A DNA stretch of 64,000 nucleotides from Pseudovirgaria hyperparasitica (GCF_010093815.1 NW_022985567.1:87367-151366), one strand, 5' to 3'. Counted from the stretch's first letter, positions 12,511 through 25,657 are shown. Numbers and translations are program-made. Notes: generated by a model from the sequence alone, not told the origin.

Positions 12511-13826
12511 CCATCTCTTATCAATCAACCACGAACAGAACGAAACGGACAGGACGGCGTCACAAGAGCCTACAAGTCTACCTACTACAAACAAGAAAGA
12601 ACCAAAACAACTCTTAGTAGGACTTTCTTCGTACTGCCTCTACGCCTGCGAAAGTATGATGTTGTATAACATAGCATAACATAACATAGTATAACATGGC
12701 ATAATACAACACAACAACGTCTGATAGATTGATAGATTGATTGATAGATAGCTAGCGATGTAAGCAAAGCACGTTCAGTGTGACGAGGTAGATAGATAGA
12801 TACACACACACATCCCACCTCGAACCACTCTACAAACCCATACATATACCGACTCCCAACCCACCAGCATACTCCAGTACCAAGGCACCTCACAGCTCAT
12901 ACGAAGCCAAGAAAGGGAATTTTAAGAATCAGAAAAGAAAAACGAGTGTTATTTCGAAAGCGGGAGTACCATGGCGCATACTTCGGTGACATTTACCTTC
13001 CATTTACTTCCTTTACTACCTTATCTACCTTATCTACATTATCTACATGATCTACTGATTGATGTATATATGTCTGTATATATATATACCTCGCCTATGC
13101 ATCCATACCTCCATCCCCTCTTAACTACAGCTCTAGTACGGCAGTTTCCTTCTTGGAAATTGCTTGTGGACATCTCATGTGGGAGGGAGAGAGAGAGATA
13201 GCATGACCATGAGACGTGTGGCCTGTCTGGCATGAGCACGGTTCGGACTGGTTTGGGTCGATGAACCAACCTCCTGAGCTCGTCCTTTCTTGATCAGAGG
13301 TAGTATTTCCATTCCATGTCCGCGGACGCACGACTTTGTTCCTGTTAGGACGTACGAGGACCGTCGTGTTAGAGTCAGGGGCGGAGGGAGCTAGTGTGAC
13401 TGGGAAAGGGATATTGGACGAGGCTTGATGGTAGGCGGCGGTGGGTGCGAGGTGGGAGAAGCGGCTGGTGGGTGCGTGCGTTGGCTTTATGTGTTGTGTT
13501 AATGGGTAGGACTATAGCGTTTCGTGTATTGTTGTGCGTAGGGATATGGTCCTGGACCAACAGATAGGAGGACGTGATTCAAGGCACGACCTGACGCTTG
13601 ACATGGGATCCTTCTCAGGCGGGCGGGTGTATAGCAGGTGCTTAGGGGTAGCACGACATTCAAGGCTCTCCAAGCCAAGGGCAGTACCCATCTCTTAACC
13701 CTGTCAAGTCCACACCGCGTCGGGACAGGACAGACAGACTGCATCTTCCACCGTGGCTCTATACGTTTGTAGTCCTCCAGTCTGAACGAGGTCTCACTAG
13801 AACTGACGAATGTCTCGTCCATATGC

Positions 13827-15305
13827 TCATCCGTCAACCTCCATCTCCTGCTCCGACCCCTGCTCCCGATCCTCTTGAGCAGCTTGTTCCATCTCAGCCA
13901 TCTCAGCCATCTCCGCCCTCATATCCGGAGGCACCTCCTCGCTCGTCTCGTCGGCCAACTGCTCGTGCGCAAAAGTCTGCTCAATCGGCTCGTCACTTCG
14001 CCATATGCGCACCGTACGATCCAGTCCGCCCGAGGCGATAGCGCGTTCCGCAGGGTGACTGTCCACGCTCATGACCGGGCCCCTATGGCCTTCTAGACTC
14101 TGTAGAAGGATCTTGCTGCTGACGTCCCAGAGCAGTATGCGGCCGTCTTCGCTCCCAGACGCGACAAAGGCAGACTCGTATGGCTTCGTGCCGTACACGC
14201 CAAAGCATCCCGAGAGGGCGTACTTGCGGTTGAGATGGCCCTGGTACGTCTTGACACAGCGGCCCTTGCCCTCGACGTAGTTCCACAGCCGCATGCAGCT
14301 GTCCAGTGTCCAGGCAAGCAGGTATTTCCCATTCGGGCTGAACTTCACGCTTGTCACGGGCGCATTGTCTTCGTGGACGAGCGTCCGTAGACACTGTCCC
14401 GTTGCCGTGTCCCAGACTCTTATAAGCCCGTCGCTGGAGCAGGACGTGATGAGTGTGCCGTCACGCACAAAGTCCACGGCGCCGACGGGATCCGAGTGCG
14501 CGGGCAGAGATCGCATTGGCTTTGCGGTCCGCAAGTCCCAAAGGAACACGGCTTCGTCGTAGGAGCCAGAGACGAGCATGTTGCCTTTTGGCGAGAACGA
14601 CAGGGAGTACACATAGCTGTGGTGGCCCGTAAAGGCGGTCTTGTGAGGTTTACCCTAGGATCATGGTGTCAGCGATATTTCAACAATCAAAGCCACTGAG
14701 GAATGCGCACAGTTTCGACGTCCCAGAGTCGGATAGATTTGTCGTCTGAGCCAGAAGCTATAGTCTTCGAATCAGGACCCCATGCTATGCATGAGATGCC
14801 TGCGAAATGGCCCTCCAGAGTCTGCAGTAGTGACCCGGTGGTCGAGTCCCATATCTTGATCGAAGCATCCGCAGCTTTGACAAACGTGTTAGTAGCATCC
14901 TGTAGTCGCTCACAGATATCACCACTCACAGCAGCTTGCAATCCACCTCCCGTCGGGCGAATACTTGACCTGCGCAACGCCCTTCTTATGACCCCGCAGT
15001 ATCAGCTTCGGTTTATAGCCTAGTTGTCGTTCCCTCGGCGGGGAAGCCGACTTCTGAATGCCGTTTACGGAGGGTGATCGTGACTCGTAGACCTCGTTCT
15101 GACGCAATTCTTCGTGTTGTTGATGATAGGCTGCCTGGACATCGTCGAACTGGGGTTCTTCAACATCAGCAGCCAGGAAGCTGCGTGGTTGGAGTCCTGG
15201 GGACTGCTGTGCTGATATCGGTGAATGCGGTGGTCGCTCGGGAGTGCTGAAGCGAGCCAGGCCGTCTGGCGAGCGTTTGCGCTTTGGGGAGCGCTCTCTG
15301 TCCAT
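13827..15305 (-). CDS. swd3: WD40 repeat protein, Swd3/WDR5-like (COMPASS subunit)
   Basis: Probable beta-propeller subunit of the COMPASS histone H3K4 methyltransferase complex in the nucleus. Exons on the minus strand are 15305-14930, 14874-14711 and 14654-13827, giving 455 residues. The intron-1 acceptor choice restores the typical IASCSAD repeat sequence across the junction, and a CTAAC branch point lies upstream of it. Roughly residues 1-110 are disordered and rich in Ser/Pro/Arg. Then come seven WD repeats with recurring GH and WD (for example IKIWD, IRLWD, VFLWD, IRVWD, ILLWD). The C-terminal tail (about the last 60 residues) is acidic and Met/Glu-rich. WDR5 itself is about 334 residues, so the N-terminal and acidic C-terminal extensions are extra, as in many filamentous-fungal versions. 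Assignment to Swd3 rather than another WD40 protein rests on the repeat sequences and is likely but unproven. It shares a 263-bp upstream region with the divergent Isc1-like gene. Confidence 0.85.
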
Positions 15306-15568
15306 CGTGCTGGTGTTGTGAGAGTCCTTTGCTGAGTGAGTGAGGAGCTGGAAAAAGGCCAGTGTTGGTTTTGTGCAGATACTTTTCCCCTCTTCAGCGC
15401 ACAGCAGTGTAAAAAAAGGCGGAGGTCGCGCCTCGGGAGGACGCGTCGAAAACCCAGCCTTGGCGCGGTCGACGTCACTCCGCCTTCAAGGATCTAGACA
15501 GGTGTCCGCGGTTTGAGACAATATGAAGTTTCCGGTTTCGACCTGATCTATGATACATACGTGGCTAA
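15306..15568. promoter_or_regulatory. Shared divergent promoter region (swd3-like / isc1-like)
   Basis: 263 bp separate the two divergent start codons, so both promoters and 5' leaders must lie here or overlap. I see no TATA box or named operator that I would call. Confidence 0.5.
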
Positions 15569-17135
15569 ATGGCAGGCTGCAGACCAACTTCGTCAACGCA
15601 GAAGCTCAACATCCTGTCACTGAACTGCTGGGGCCTCAAGTTCATAGCTAAGCACCGCAACGCCCGGCTTCAGGAAATTGGAACGCAAATAGCCAACGCA
15701 GAGCCACAACCGGACATCGTTGGACTACAAGAATGCTGGACACAGCAAGACTACCTGGCCATCCGTGAAAGGACGCGGCATATACTACCGTACGGGAAAT
15801 TCTACCACAGTGGCATATTCGGCGGCGGCCTGGTGATCCTGTCACGATGGCCGATCGAGGAAAGCAGCATGATGCGATACCCGCTCAACGGACGGCCAGC
15901 CGCTTTCTACCGTGGAGACTGGTTTGTAGGAAAGGGTGTTGCGTGTGCGAGGATCAGGATGGGAGCTGGCAAACGCGATATTGCCGAAGTATTCACCACT
16001 CATGTAAGCTGAGCATGTTGATGCTGATGTTGATGGAAAAGGGGCCGTAGCTGACAGCAGACAGCTTCATGCACCTTATGAGCGTGAGCCTCACGACTCG
16101 TACATCTGTCACCGTACAGCCCAAGCCTGGGAGATTGCAAAGTTGATGCGCGGCGCGGCCGAACGAGGCCACCTTGTTATTGCATTGGGCGACTTTAACA
16201 TGATACCACTATCACTAGCTCACCAACTTATCGAAGCGCACTCCGGATGCCGTGATGTGTGGAGGCTGATACACCCCGACTCCTCCATCGGCGCAGCAGT
16301 AGACGGTGTTGAGATGGCTCGAGGGGTCCCTACACCGTCTGCAGAGTTCAACATCACCACAAACGGCGCGACGTGTGACTCCATTCTCAACACTTGGCGC
16401 TGGGACTCGGCACGGCAGAAGGATCTCGACAAAGGGAGGAATCATCACGTCGATGCTAGTCTGGAGGACCCTCGCGCCAAACGACTTGACTACATATTCT
16501 TCTCCAGCGGCGGCCAGACACCCAAGCCTAGCAGTGCATCGTCCACGGGCATGTCCACCGAATGGACGCTCGAGTCAGCTCAGGTTGGCATGACGGGTCG
16601 ACATCCAGACCTTCACTGCAGCCTCAGTGACCACTTCTCTGTCGAATGCACCTTGACACGACTGACGCCCTCCTCGCCAGACGACGCAGTGCTGGGTGCA
16701 CCTGAAACCTCAAGCGTAGGTCAATACCTACCGCCAAGCACATACGACGACATACTGGAAATGACGCACAAGTACATGCGGCGCGAACAGATCCAACGCA
16801 AGCTGCGACTGGGACACATGGGCTACCAGCTTCTGCTCTCGATCGGCTGCCACATTGGAGTGTGGTGGGCACCGTATCCGTTTGTGGCGTTTATCTTGAT
16901 GCTCGTCAGTACGGTGGGGCTATCTGTTGGGATCATAGATGGGCTGATGGGAGGACTGTTTATCGGGAGTGAGATGAGGGCGCTCAAGGAATTCGAGTGG
17001 GAGGTGCAGACGGCGCGAGGACTTGCTGAGGTGGAGCGGGAACAGAGGAGCAGGAGCGGGCAGGGTGGGGAGGAAGGGATTGGGTTTCAGGGTGGAGAGG
17101 ATGGGATAAAGTTTCATGGTGGAGCGGAATCCTAG
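15569..17135 (+). CDS. isc1: Inositol phosphosphingolipid phospholipase C / neutral sphingomyelinase (Isc1-like)
   Basis: Hydrolyses inositol phosphosphingolipids to ceramide; in yeast Isc1 is found in ER and mitochondrial membranes. Exons 15569-16003 and 16065-17135 give 501 residues. The DNase-I-like endonuclease/exonuclease/phosphatase fold is recognisable: LNCWG at 19-23, catalytic GLQECW with Glu55, GDFN at 187-190, and SDHFS with Asp334 and His335. After the catalytic domain two hydrophobic helices are separated by a short loop (about residues 415-460), the membrane anchor expected for Isc1. A charged, Gly/Glu-rich tail follows with a short duplicated GGEEGI/GGEDGI motif. The length matches fungal orthologues (about 480-500). 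All catalytic residues are present. The single intron is 61 nt. Confidence 0.92.
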
Positions 17136-18932
17136 GGATGGGCTATGAATAGACGCGGTAGAGTTTTCCGAGATGAGAGGAGTGTTGGACGTGATGCTGC
17201 CATACTGGAGCGTGTTGTATTAAGGGATGCAGGCAGTGTTCAGGCAGTATTCAGGCAGTATTCAGGCAGCATTCAGGCAGCAAGTACTACAGTCCTGTCC
17301 AGGGACACAGCTCTAGCAACCCAAGTACATACTTACCTACCCACCTACAGCAAGGCTAACAAGATGAAACATCAAAACTGCGAGTAGGAACAAGCAAGCA
17401 AGTAATTGATTAATTAATTAATGAATCAATTAACTCCAACAGTAAATGAAGAACGGAAGTCAAATCTAAGATTTCAGCATGGCCGGGGGCGCCGCCATGC
17501 ATGACACACGGGGCGCGAAAGGGCCATTGGTATAGGCGCGATGCATGACATATGCTTGTCGGACATGGATGGACGGAGACGAAGTGGTTGGTGGTGGTTG
17601 GCATGTACAGTAATAGAAAAACAGCGTTTGGGAGGAGGAGGTATGTATGTATGCATGTATGTTGTGGTAGGTTGTAGGAGAAAAGGAGAAAAGGAGAAGA
17701 GAGGATTGAGTGGAGGTGGCTGGATGATGATGCTATTAGTAGAACAGCAGAGTAAGGGAACAGAAAGAAGCGATTGACAAGCATGATTATTCTCCGATGG
17801 CCGGTCTGGGCGATTGATGGATCATGGATAAGTATGCAGTACTTTGGTATAGAGGACTGCTACTGTGTGTCGGCAGCGCATGCATAGGTGCTATATTATG
17901 GTACAGTAGCATGATGTCTGTCGCCTCTCGCCTCGCCGCCTCACTTGCGCCCTGCATTTGCCAATTTTGCAGCAGCAGCAGCAGCAGCTCAACGGCGGCG
18001 GCGGCGGTGGTGGTGGTAGTCTGGGTGGCTAAAGAATTAACGGGGGGCTGGTGGCTGGTGCGTGCTTGGCTGGTCCGAGGTCGTAGTGATCCAGTGGGCT
18101 TGTCGGTCGGTCTGGCTGTCTGGCTGTCTGGCTGGTCTGGCTGCGGTCTGGCGGGGTAAATTGGTGTGTGGACTGGACTGGCTGGCTGGCTGGCTGGCTG
18201 GCTGTCTGTTGTCTGCTGTCTCTACTACCCAGCTACTGCCTACTACTGCCTACTACCGTCTACTACTGTCTACTAACCTACCTGCTAATCTCAACTGCCC
18301 CATCTGCTGCACTTTCTAGGGCGAGGCGGCAGGTGGGGCCTACATCACCACCACGACCAGCTAAAGCGTCAGTAATTGCAGCCTACTATGCTTTTAGTTA
18401 TGCCTACTAATTAGCCACCACGCACACAGTAGACAGTAGAGAGCTACCTTGGCCAGTCCAGTCATTAATTAGCATCCCCTCCATTCATCACTACTCTACT
18501 ATCACTAATACTGCCACTAATTACTACCCTCCACTGTCCACCCGGCCAGACTTGCCACACTTCCCTTCAACCTCCGAGCCCAACGAACCTTCTTTTGCAC
18601 TTGATGCCTGATTTCTGCCTGATTTGTCCTGCCATCTATCAACACCTGATCCCTTCTTCTTCTTCTTCCCTGGCCATTTGCTCTTCTTCCCACACACCAC
18701 ACACACACACGCACACACGCACACACATCCTTCACTCTCTCTCTTCTCACCACCATAATCCATACAATAATCCATAATAGCTCCCTACTACCCGCTACTA
18801 CTACCTACTACCTACCATCTCTTCCCTTGCCATCCAATATCGCTCCCTCACAGACATGCCATCCCATACACCCGTCCGTCACCACCTCTGATCCCAGTCC
18901 TCTGAACCTCTTGCGCGTCTTTGCGCAAGGTT
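17136..18932. other. Intergenic, simple-repeat-rich; no gene supported
   Basis: Contains an 11-bp tandem repeat at about 17,230-17,284 (CAGGCAGTATT, five units), CTGGCTGG repeats near 18,170-18,200, CTACTGCCTACTAC repeats near 18,225-18,280 and a CA-rich microsatellite near 18,690-18,730. The pyrimidine-rich stretch immediately before 18,933 is typical of fungal promoters and 5' leaders and probably serves the lte1-like gene. Short open frames here have repetitive Trp/Leu or His/Thr translations and are not credible. Confidence 0.6.
17230..17284. repeat. 11-bp tandem repeat (CAGGCAGTATT), five units
   Basis: Five head-to-tail copies with one or two substitutions each, just 3' of the isc1-like gene. 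Confidence 0.8.
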
Positions 18933-20720
18933 ATGGCCTCTCCGACGCACCGTCCACATCCTGGCTGTCCTGCACTGACGCCTTCTGTCAGAGCTCCAAC
19001 TACATCGCCGCTCTCTCGTGAACGCGCCAGTTCGGCTGGGAGACTCTTGTCCGACGAGCTCAATCGTCCCGAGAGGAACGCTTCCCTCAGACGCGTCAAA
19101 GACAGTCATGAAGCTCTCCGCGCTCGCTCAACCCGCGCAAGAGGTGCCAGCAGTGGCAATCTCGATACCTCGGGTCCTGGTCGCTCCTTCACTGTCGGGA
19201 ATATCAACAATGGCTTCCTCTACCTAAGGTAATTCCATCCCATCCGTCCCTTCCCCAAATCTGCATGACTCGCTCGTCATGCCTCTTTTTGACTTTGACT
19301 AATAATCTCTCTACTTCCTTCCAGGCCTGTCGTACGACCTGGCCATCAGCGCATGCGTCCCTCGCCAGATCCATTCCTCATCTCTCCGCCCGTCTCGTCG
19401 ACCTTTGCCACTTCTGCTTCACTCGTTAAACCTCTCTACACCTCCGATGGCACTGTTGTCGTAGATTCAATGCCTGAAACACTGCCGCTTGCGAGCCTGC
19501 CATCTCCGTCGCCGTCTCCGCCGAGGCCGACAAATGTGGCCGTCTCATCCAAACCAAAAGGCATTCAGAAGAACTTTTTCAAACGTGCTCACTTGAGATC
19601 TCGCTCCTTTTCTACCGCCGATAAACCCCCCATCTCGGCTGATGCTCCTGGCACCTTCAAGGTCGTCATCGACAGACCAGACGATGCAAGACCCAAAACG
19701 ACCGAGACGCCGGTGCTTGAGGTGCCAATTCCACACTATAGACTGGGTACGCCTCAGTTCAGCTCCGGAGGCTCTGCAATCCTTCGCAGTTCAGTCTATA
19801 CCCGCACTTCTCGAAACGACGACGTCCGTTCGTCTGACATCACTCAAGGTAGACGTGGCGTCCATTCCATGCTGCGGCCGTCGTATGACTCGCCATACAT
19901 GTCACAGAGGCATTCCGTCTCGTCACCGCACATATACAACCGAATGGCCGTCCCGCCTGCAAAAGTACAGCCGTCTGACAGAGCGTCCGCCGCGGCGATT
20001 GAACCGCAAATATATGATGCTGCTACCACAGATCCCAACGACGAGGCTCACATACGAATAAATCCAGCAGGTGGAATTCTGGCTGCTACCCCATCACGAC
20101 TAATAGCACAAATTACCTCTCCCAATTTTTTGGACTACGAACTCTTGTCCGACTTCTTCTTGAGCTTCCGCTTGTTCTTGACAAGCACCGATGTAGTAGC
20201 CTATCTGATGGCTAGACTGCAATGGGCCGTCAGCCGCGCTGACGATCATGGTCGAATTGTCAGAGTACGAACCTTTGTCGCCCTGCGCCACTGGATACTA
20301 AACTATTTTGCCGACGATTTCGTTCCGGACCCAAACTTGCGAGATACGTTCTGTTCTTCTGTCAATGGCCTCTGCAAAAGCCTACAGGCTAGGGAGGATG
20401 GAGGAGGGGGTGATTTGAAGATTATGGGCGAGCTGAAGAAATGCTGGAGACGTACCTGTGCCACTTATTGGGGTCCTCCCACAACGGCAACTGAAATGCC
20501 TGACGATGACTTGCGACCAGGCGGTCCAGACCCTTCGACCTGCCTTCTCTTCGCCCAGCAAGGGCTGACCAAGACTCGAAATTCGGGGATTGCGAACCTC
20601 GGGCGGGACACCATGAGAGCAGATGGCAATATACTAGCCTCGAACCAAATTGCCTCGTATCGCCCCCCAAATCACACCCCTCAACAGTCACTTGTCACAT
20701 CTGCGCCACCGTTATCCGAT

Positions 20721-20762
<42 letters not shown>

Positions 20763-23700
20763 CAACAACAACAACAACAACACGAGGACGTAGTGCCGAT
20801 CTCGCCGTCCAGCGAGAGGAGCGTACATGCCATGTCTTGCTCAATCCCGGTGCGCTCTACGCATCGTGCAGAGCGCCCAGGTGATGCCACTTACAATCCA
20901 CCCCCTGTACTGGTACCGACTCCCTCTAGCAACCTTCATTCCGCCGTCGGGAGGTCCGCACGCCCTTCACAGAGCAATCATAAGCGGAGCGGCAGCTTCT
21001 CGGATGCTTTGAGAGATGTCCGTGCCCGGACACATGGCCATATCGATCACGACACTGCCGACAAACAAGGCTATACCCTTCCAGTCTTGCCGGGGAGCTT
21101 GGTCAGAGGGGCCGTCTACCAGCCCGGATCACCGTACATCAATGTCCGCCTACAGAATGACATGGTGGCCTCGACATCGAACCTCGATCTGGATCTGGCC
21201 GCCTTGCATGCGCTCCACTCTTCTGCTAAAATGGGGGGCGGCATCTCTAACAATGCGAGTGTGAAGAAGTTGATTGGCAGTGTACGACGCGCGTTAAGCA
21301 CGCGCCCTTTGCATAGTCATGCACTCAGCACACCATCCTCGAATCCTCTGGCTGCTACCTCCTCGATCATGAACCGGCAGTCCGATCCGAACATGATCAA
21401 TTCAGCTTCCTCAACAAGCAGCCAGCCAAGGTCCAAGAAGCTGAAGAAGCATATGCGAGCCGGGCCACAAGTCCGAGTCGACGTCCTCGCTGCTAGGATT
21501 GGTGAGAGCTTCAAGCGGGCCATCACCGAGGAATTGGAATTGGAAAAGTCGGGTCGGAGCAGCCTGCTTGTGGCGAATCTTGGAGGGCCTGACTCCCCAG
21601 CCATTCGACAGTCTCTTACTGTGCCGCACCATCCCCACGACGGCGGCTCCGGACATCTTGGCCGGCTTCACAGTGGTGTCACGACAGGAAGCCGGTCCAT
21701 TCTCATTGTTGATGATACGGGACCGCCCCCTGTCCCGGACATCAATTCTGGTACCCTATCGTCCTCTCATGCCGAGAGCGCAGCCACGAATAACAATTAT
21801 TCGCGGCCCATCATGGCAGCACCATCTATCGAGGCTCGGGTAAAGTCGGATATGCCTTCCAACATCCATATCTCTCTGTCGCCAGAGGAACGCGACTATG
21901 ATGCTGCTGCTTCAGCAGGCTACATCGAGTCATCCGACCTCACCCCAGCCTCTCGCTCTGGAGACGATGCTCGCAAGACCTTGTCTGTAGCATCAGGCTA
22001 TGCGCATCCACACTCGTTGTTTCGCCGTGGCACTTCTGGTACTACTTCCGCTCGACCATCTTCCTCCCTTCGCCGCTATGCCTCATACCACAGCGGACTC
22101 ATTAAAAGCCTAGGCCAAACTTTCCACAGCAAGCGCGAAACGACAACTTCCCAGGTACCGTCCGAGTCCTCGGACAGCGATCCTTTTCGTTACGAAAAGG
22201 CCCCGGCCAACAGGCTGCGCCGTCGCCCCGGCGGCAACCTTCGCAATGTGGACAATGTGCAAGAGCTAAAGCATACGCCCCGTCGCAGACACTCTATTGG
22301 GAGCATGTCGGTTCGTACAGAGTCCCTTGCCGTCCAGTCTTCAATGTACCGATCCCAGGGCCTTGTCTTTGACGATGACGACGAGGACACCCAAGTTCCC
22401 CTGGAATATTGCTCATCCAAAGTCGAGACTCTGCCGAAGAAGAGACTATCCCTGGTGCAAACACACTCTTCGCAGCCAAACATGCGTCCCTCGTTTGAAG
22501 CCGAAGTCGCAAAGCTGAGAGCCCTGCCGGATGATGAGGATGACGACGGTGGTGTTGAATCTACATTGTTGAAACTGGAGGGAAAGTTTGAGAGGCGTAG
22601 TCCCTCGACGGGCAACGTCTCACCCGTGCATTTTGCCTCCCAACCGGAGCAGTCTACTGCGATTAGTAGTCTCATGATCGATGACAATCGAGCATCCGAC
22701 TCCACAACTCCCAGGCGGCAGTCTCCCCTCGCACACTCCGTCGATACAGTATCACCATCTTATCTAGCTAATCAATTGGACGCGCCACATTCGATTGCAG
22801 AGTCAGAGGACTCGTACAATTCCGTCCCTCTTTTAGAACGTGGCTTTAGCGACGTCACAGCTTCTTCTAGGAGATACCGGTCCGCTGGCGGCGGCGGCGG
22901 CGGCATAGGCGAGGACCCATCATCGATACCACCCCGGAAATCTACGCAGCTACAGCGGATACTCTCTGATAAATCCTCCATTGTGCACGTCGAGAAGACA
23001 GACAGTCTCAAGGGCACCCCAGCGTCGCCCCTGCCCAACCCTGCTCACTGTTCGTTCCTTCTGGATGACAATCAAGATTTCAGTGATCATTCGTCCGACG
23101 TGCCGGCCGATTTCTACGAAGACTCGGAGAATGGTTCGGATTACCGAGTGCGCAGTTTCTTTGACGACGAGCCTGCAGACTTTGACAACGAGATGGCTCA
23201 CCCAATTCGCCATCCGCCTACACCTCCAGCGACACTGGAGTCTATGACCACTCCCACTGATTCGGCAACTTCGATTCACACTGCGCTCTTCCAGCAAGGT
23301 CTCCCGACTCCAGGCATGACGCCACCTTCCCACGACGTGGATGTGGAACATCATTTCAAGCAGACCGAAGCTGGCTTTGCTGAGGAACCACCGACTCCAA
23401 GATCGGTCCCGGACCACGTCACCGCTGCATCTGGCTCCACGAAGCCTCTGGTCCATCTTCCTTTCATCCTGGCCTATCCCTCCGAAGTGCTTGCAGAGCA
23501 GTTCACCGTCATAGAAAAGGACGCATTGGATGAGATTGACTGGAAAGAGTTGATTGAGCTTCGCTGGCGCCAATCATCACCCTCAATCCAAGACTGGGTA
23601 GAATATCTCCGAACCGAGCAGCCGCGCGGTGTTGATGTTGTCATCGCACGCTTCAATCTCATGGTGAAATGGGCCCTGTCTGAGGTCGTGCTCACGTCAG

Positions 23701-24227
23701 ACATGGAAGAGCGTGCCAAGTGTCTCATCAAGTACATCCACATTGCTTCTCACGCCCGCAGGCTCCGAAACTACGCCACCATGTATCAGATCACTGTTGC
23801 TTTGCTGTCGAGCGACTGCGCCCGTCTCCATCGAACCTGGGAGCTGGTCCCACCAGCTGACCGTGCGACCCTCGCCGAGCTTGAAGCGCTTGTCCAGCCG
23901 ATGCGAAATTTCTATGCCTTGCGAATGGAGATGGAGACTGCCTCTGTCGACGAAGGGTGCATCCCTTTCATCGGCATCTACACGCGTGACCTGGTGTACA
24001 ATGCGCAGAAACCGGCCTATATAGGAACCCAGGGCGATGGCCAGGAGAAGCTGATCAACTGGGAGCGCCATCACACCGCAGCGTCGATTGTCAAGAGCTT
24101 GCTCCGTCTTTTGGAATCCAGTGGAAAATACACCTTCTCACCAGATCCGACCGTAGTGAGCAAGTGTCTGTGGATGGCCGCACTGACCGATGAAGACATC
24201 GCCCGAGCGAGCCGGGAACTGGAGTGA
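18933..24227 (+). CDS. lte1: Lte1-like Ras guanine nucleotide exchange factor
   Basis: Large RasGEF-family protein. The yeast counterpart Lte1 promotes mitotic exit and binds Ras. Exons 18933-19228 and 19325-24227 give 1732 residues. The ATG at 18933 keeps the conserved N-terminal block (GNINNGFLYLRP across the intron), which argues that this short first exon is real. A RasGEF N-terminal domain lies at about 353-450. A long disordered Ser/Pro-rich middle follows, with a 20-residue polyglutamine at 565-584 and several acidic patches. The catalytic CDC25-homology domain begins near 1476 and runs almost to the C terminus. The second exon is 4.9 kb with no intron. The name Lte1 rests on domain order and the N-terminal motif; another RasGEF paralogue is the alternative. 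It faces the rasB gene 3.4 kb downstream in convergent orientation. Confidence 0.88.
20721..20780 (+). repeat. CAG/CAA polyglutamine microsatellite inside lte1-like gene
   Basis: One CAA, ten CAG, then nine CAA codons encode Gln 565-584. The split into pure CAG and pure CAA blocks suggests separate slippage of two arrays. Length probably varies between strains. Confidence 0.95.
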
Positions 24228-24984
24228 CCAGAGGCCTACCTTGATTGTTAATCCCCCAATTGTATTCCATGTTTTTTTTTTCTCTCCCCAGTTGATTTCA
24301 AGCTTGGATACCCGCATCATAATGACATGTTGTCTGATGCTACGAACGTCACGGATCCTTTTTTTGCATATACCAATGGCATAGCGCAGCACGGCATAGC
24401 GCAGCACATCAGGGCATTTGCCGCCCGACACTCGCTCGGCGTGGTGGTACGATAATGAGTTTTCTCTCTTGGATTTTGCTGTTTTGTGTGTTTTTAGATC
24501 TGCATGTCCCAACCGGGTCGCCCACGCGAACGGGGCATTTGTCACGGCCGTTTTCTATATAGGAGGATATGTTCGGGAAGCTCCATGTCATATCATACCT
24601 GGGACTAGCCCCCAAGCAGCAATCCGATGATTTTGCCCTCCACTTTTGCGGTGGAGCCTGCCTGCCAAGCAGTACTTGAACGGCTTGTGCGTCTTGTGTG
24701 TGCTTGTGCTTGTGCTTGTGCGTTTTGTAGTGTGCCTCGTGCGCGAATTTGATCGACGCCAGCATGGCATTGCGTGCATGTATGTCTTTGGCAGATCGAG
24801 TATGGGTTCAGTTCTCCGAAGATTTTACAAGCATCATCCCCCTTGTGATTGATAATAAAAATTGGGCTAGAGTAGGGGGAAATTCTTTGTGACGATCATC
24901 TACTGTAGGTAATTAGTTGGTCACTGTACTAACCTTGGTTGGTAAGTATACATATATATATGATATGTATGACACAGGTAAGGA

Positions 24985-25087
24985 GAATGAATGAATGGAT
25001 GGATGAATGGATGGATGAATGAATGAATGAATGAATGAATGAATGAATGAATGGATGAATGGATGGATGAATGAATAGATGAATAGG
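24985..25087. repeat. GAAT/GGAT tetranucleotide repeat
   Basis: About 100 bp of GAAT and GGAT tetramers, giving a spurious Ile/His/Ser/Phe open frame on the minus strand. Confidence 0.9.
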
Positions 25088-25376
25088 TGTAGCAATGTAG
25101 TAGTGTAGTGATTGCTAGTTATAATATTAGATTTAGAGTTAGTAAAGTAAAGTAAAGTAAACTCCAACAACACCTTGCCCTATCATCCGGACTAACAGAC
25201 GAACCATTGTATCGTTGTTGGGTAGGTTCTGGTGCTGGTGACGGTGATGGTTCTGGTGCTGGTGACGGTGATGGTGCTGGTGAGGGTAGTAGTGCAATCA
25301 ATGGGACGTGTGCGAATGTATGTCATTCTTTGGGTTTTGGGTCTTTTGGGTCTTTTTGGGGTTGGGGGCAGGCATT

Positions 25377-25420
25377 GTATGTATGTATGTATGTATGTAT
25401 GTATGTATGTATGTATGTAC
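25377..25420. repeat. GTAT tetranucleotide microsatellite
   Basis: About eleven GTAT units, uninterrupted up to the final C. Confidence 0.95.
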
Positions 25421-25581
25421 TGTATGTGAATTGTAGGGTGGTGTCGATGAAGAAGAAAAAGACATTATACATACATGATATTCCAAGGAAGGAGAAAAAT
25501 ATTTTCTCTCTTCTTTTGTTTCTTTCTTTCTTCGGAACATGCCGAGATGGATAATGTGTGTGTAGGTAGGGGACTGGGAAA

Positions 25582-25657
25582 GGGACAGGGATAGGAGTGT
25601 GTGAGGCTGGGAGGGGTAAGGGACAGGGATAGGAGTGTGTGAGGCTGGGAGGGGTAA
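25582..25657. repeat. 38-bp tandem duplication
   Basis: Two 38-bp copies, identical by eye, at 25,582-25,619 and 25,620-25,657. A truncated, diverged third start (GGGGCAGGG) follows. Confidence 0.85.

Larger units (their letters stand above)
7168..13826. other. Gene-poor, microsatellite-rich region; no gene supported
   Basis: About 6.7 kb without a supportable gene. Open frames are short (under about 150 codons), mutually overlapping and compositionally biased. The first half (to about 10,500) is ordinary-looking unique sequence. From about 10,555 on it is dense in simple and minisatellite repeats: CTCAT near 10,605-10,631, AACTAACC at 10,828-10,879, GTAAGTAG-type near 12,000-12,070, two adjacent 16-bp arrays at 12,151-12,320, and TAACCATCCATC at 12,415-12,510. 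I looked for tRNA-like folds by eye and saw none. Confidence 0.55.

Noticed and set aside
22950-23573. 207-codon minus-strand frame
   Set aside because: Antisense to the Lte1-like coding exon; no recognisable features.
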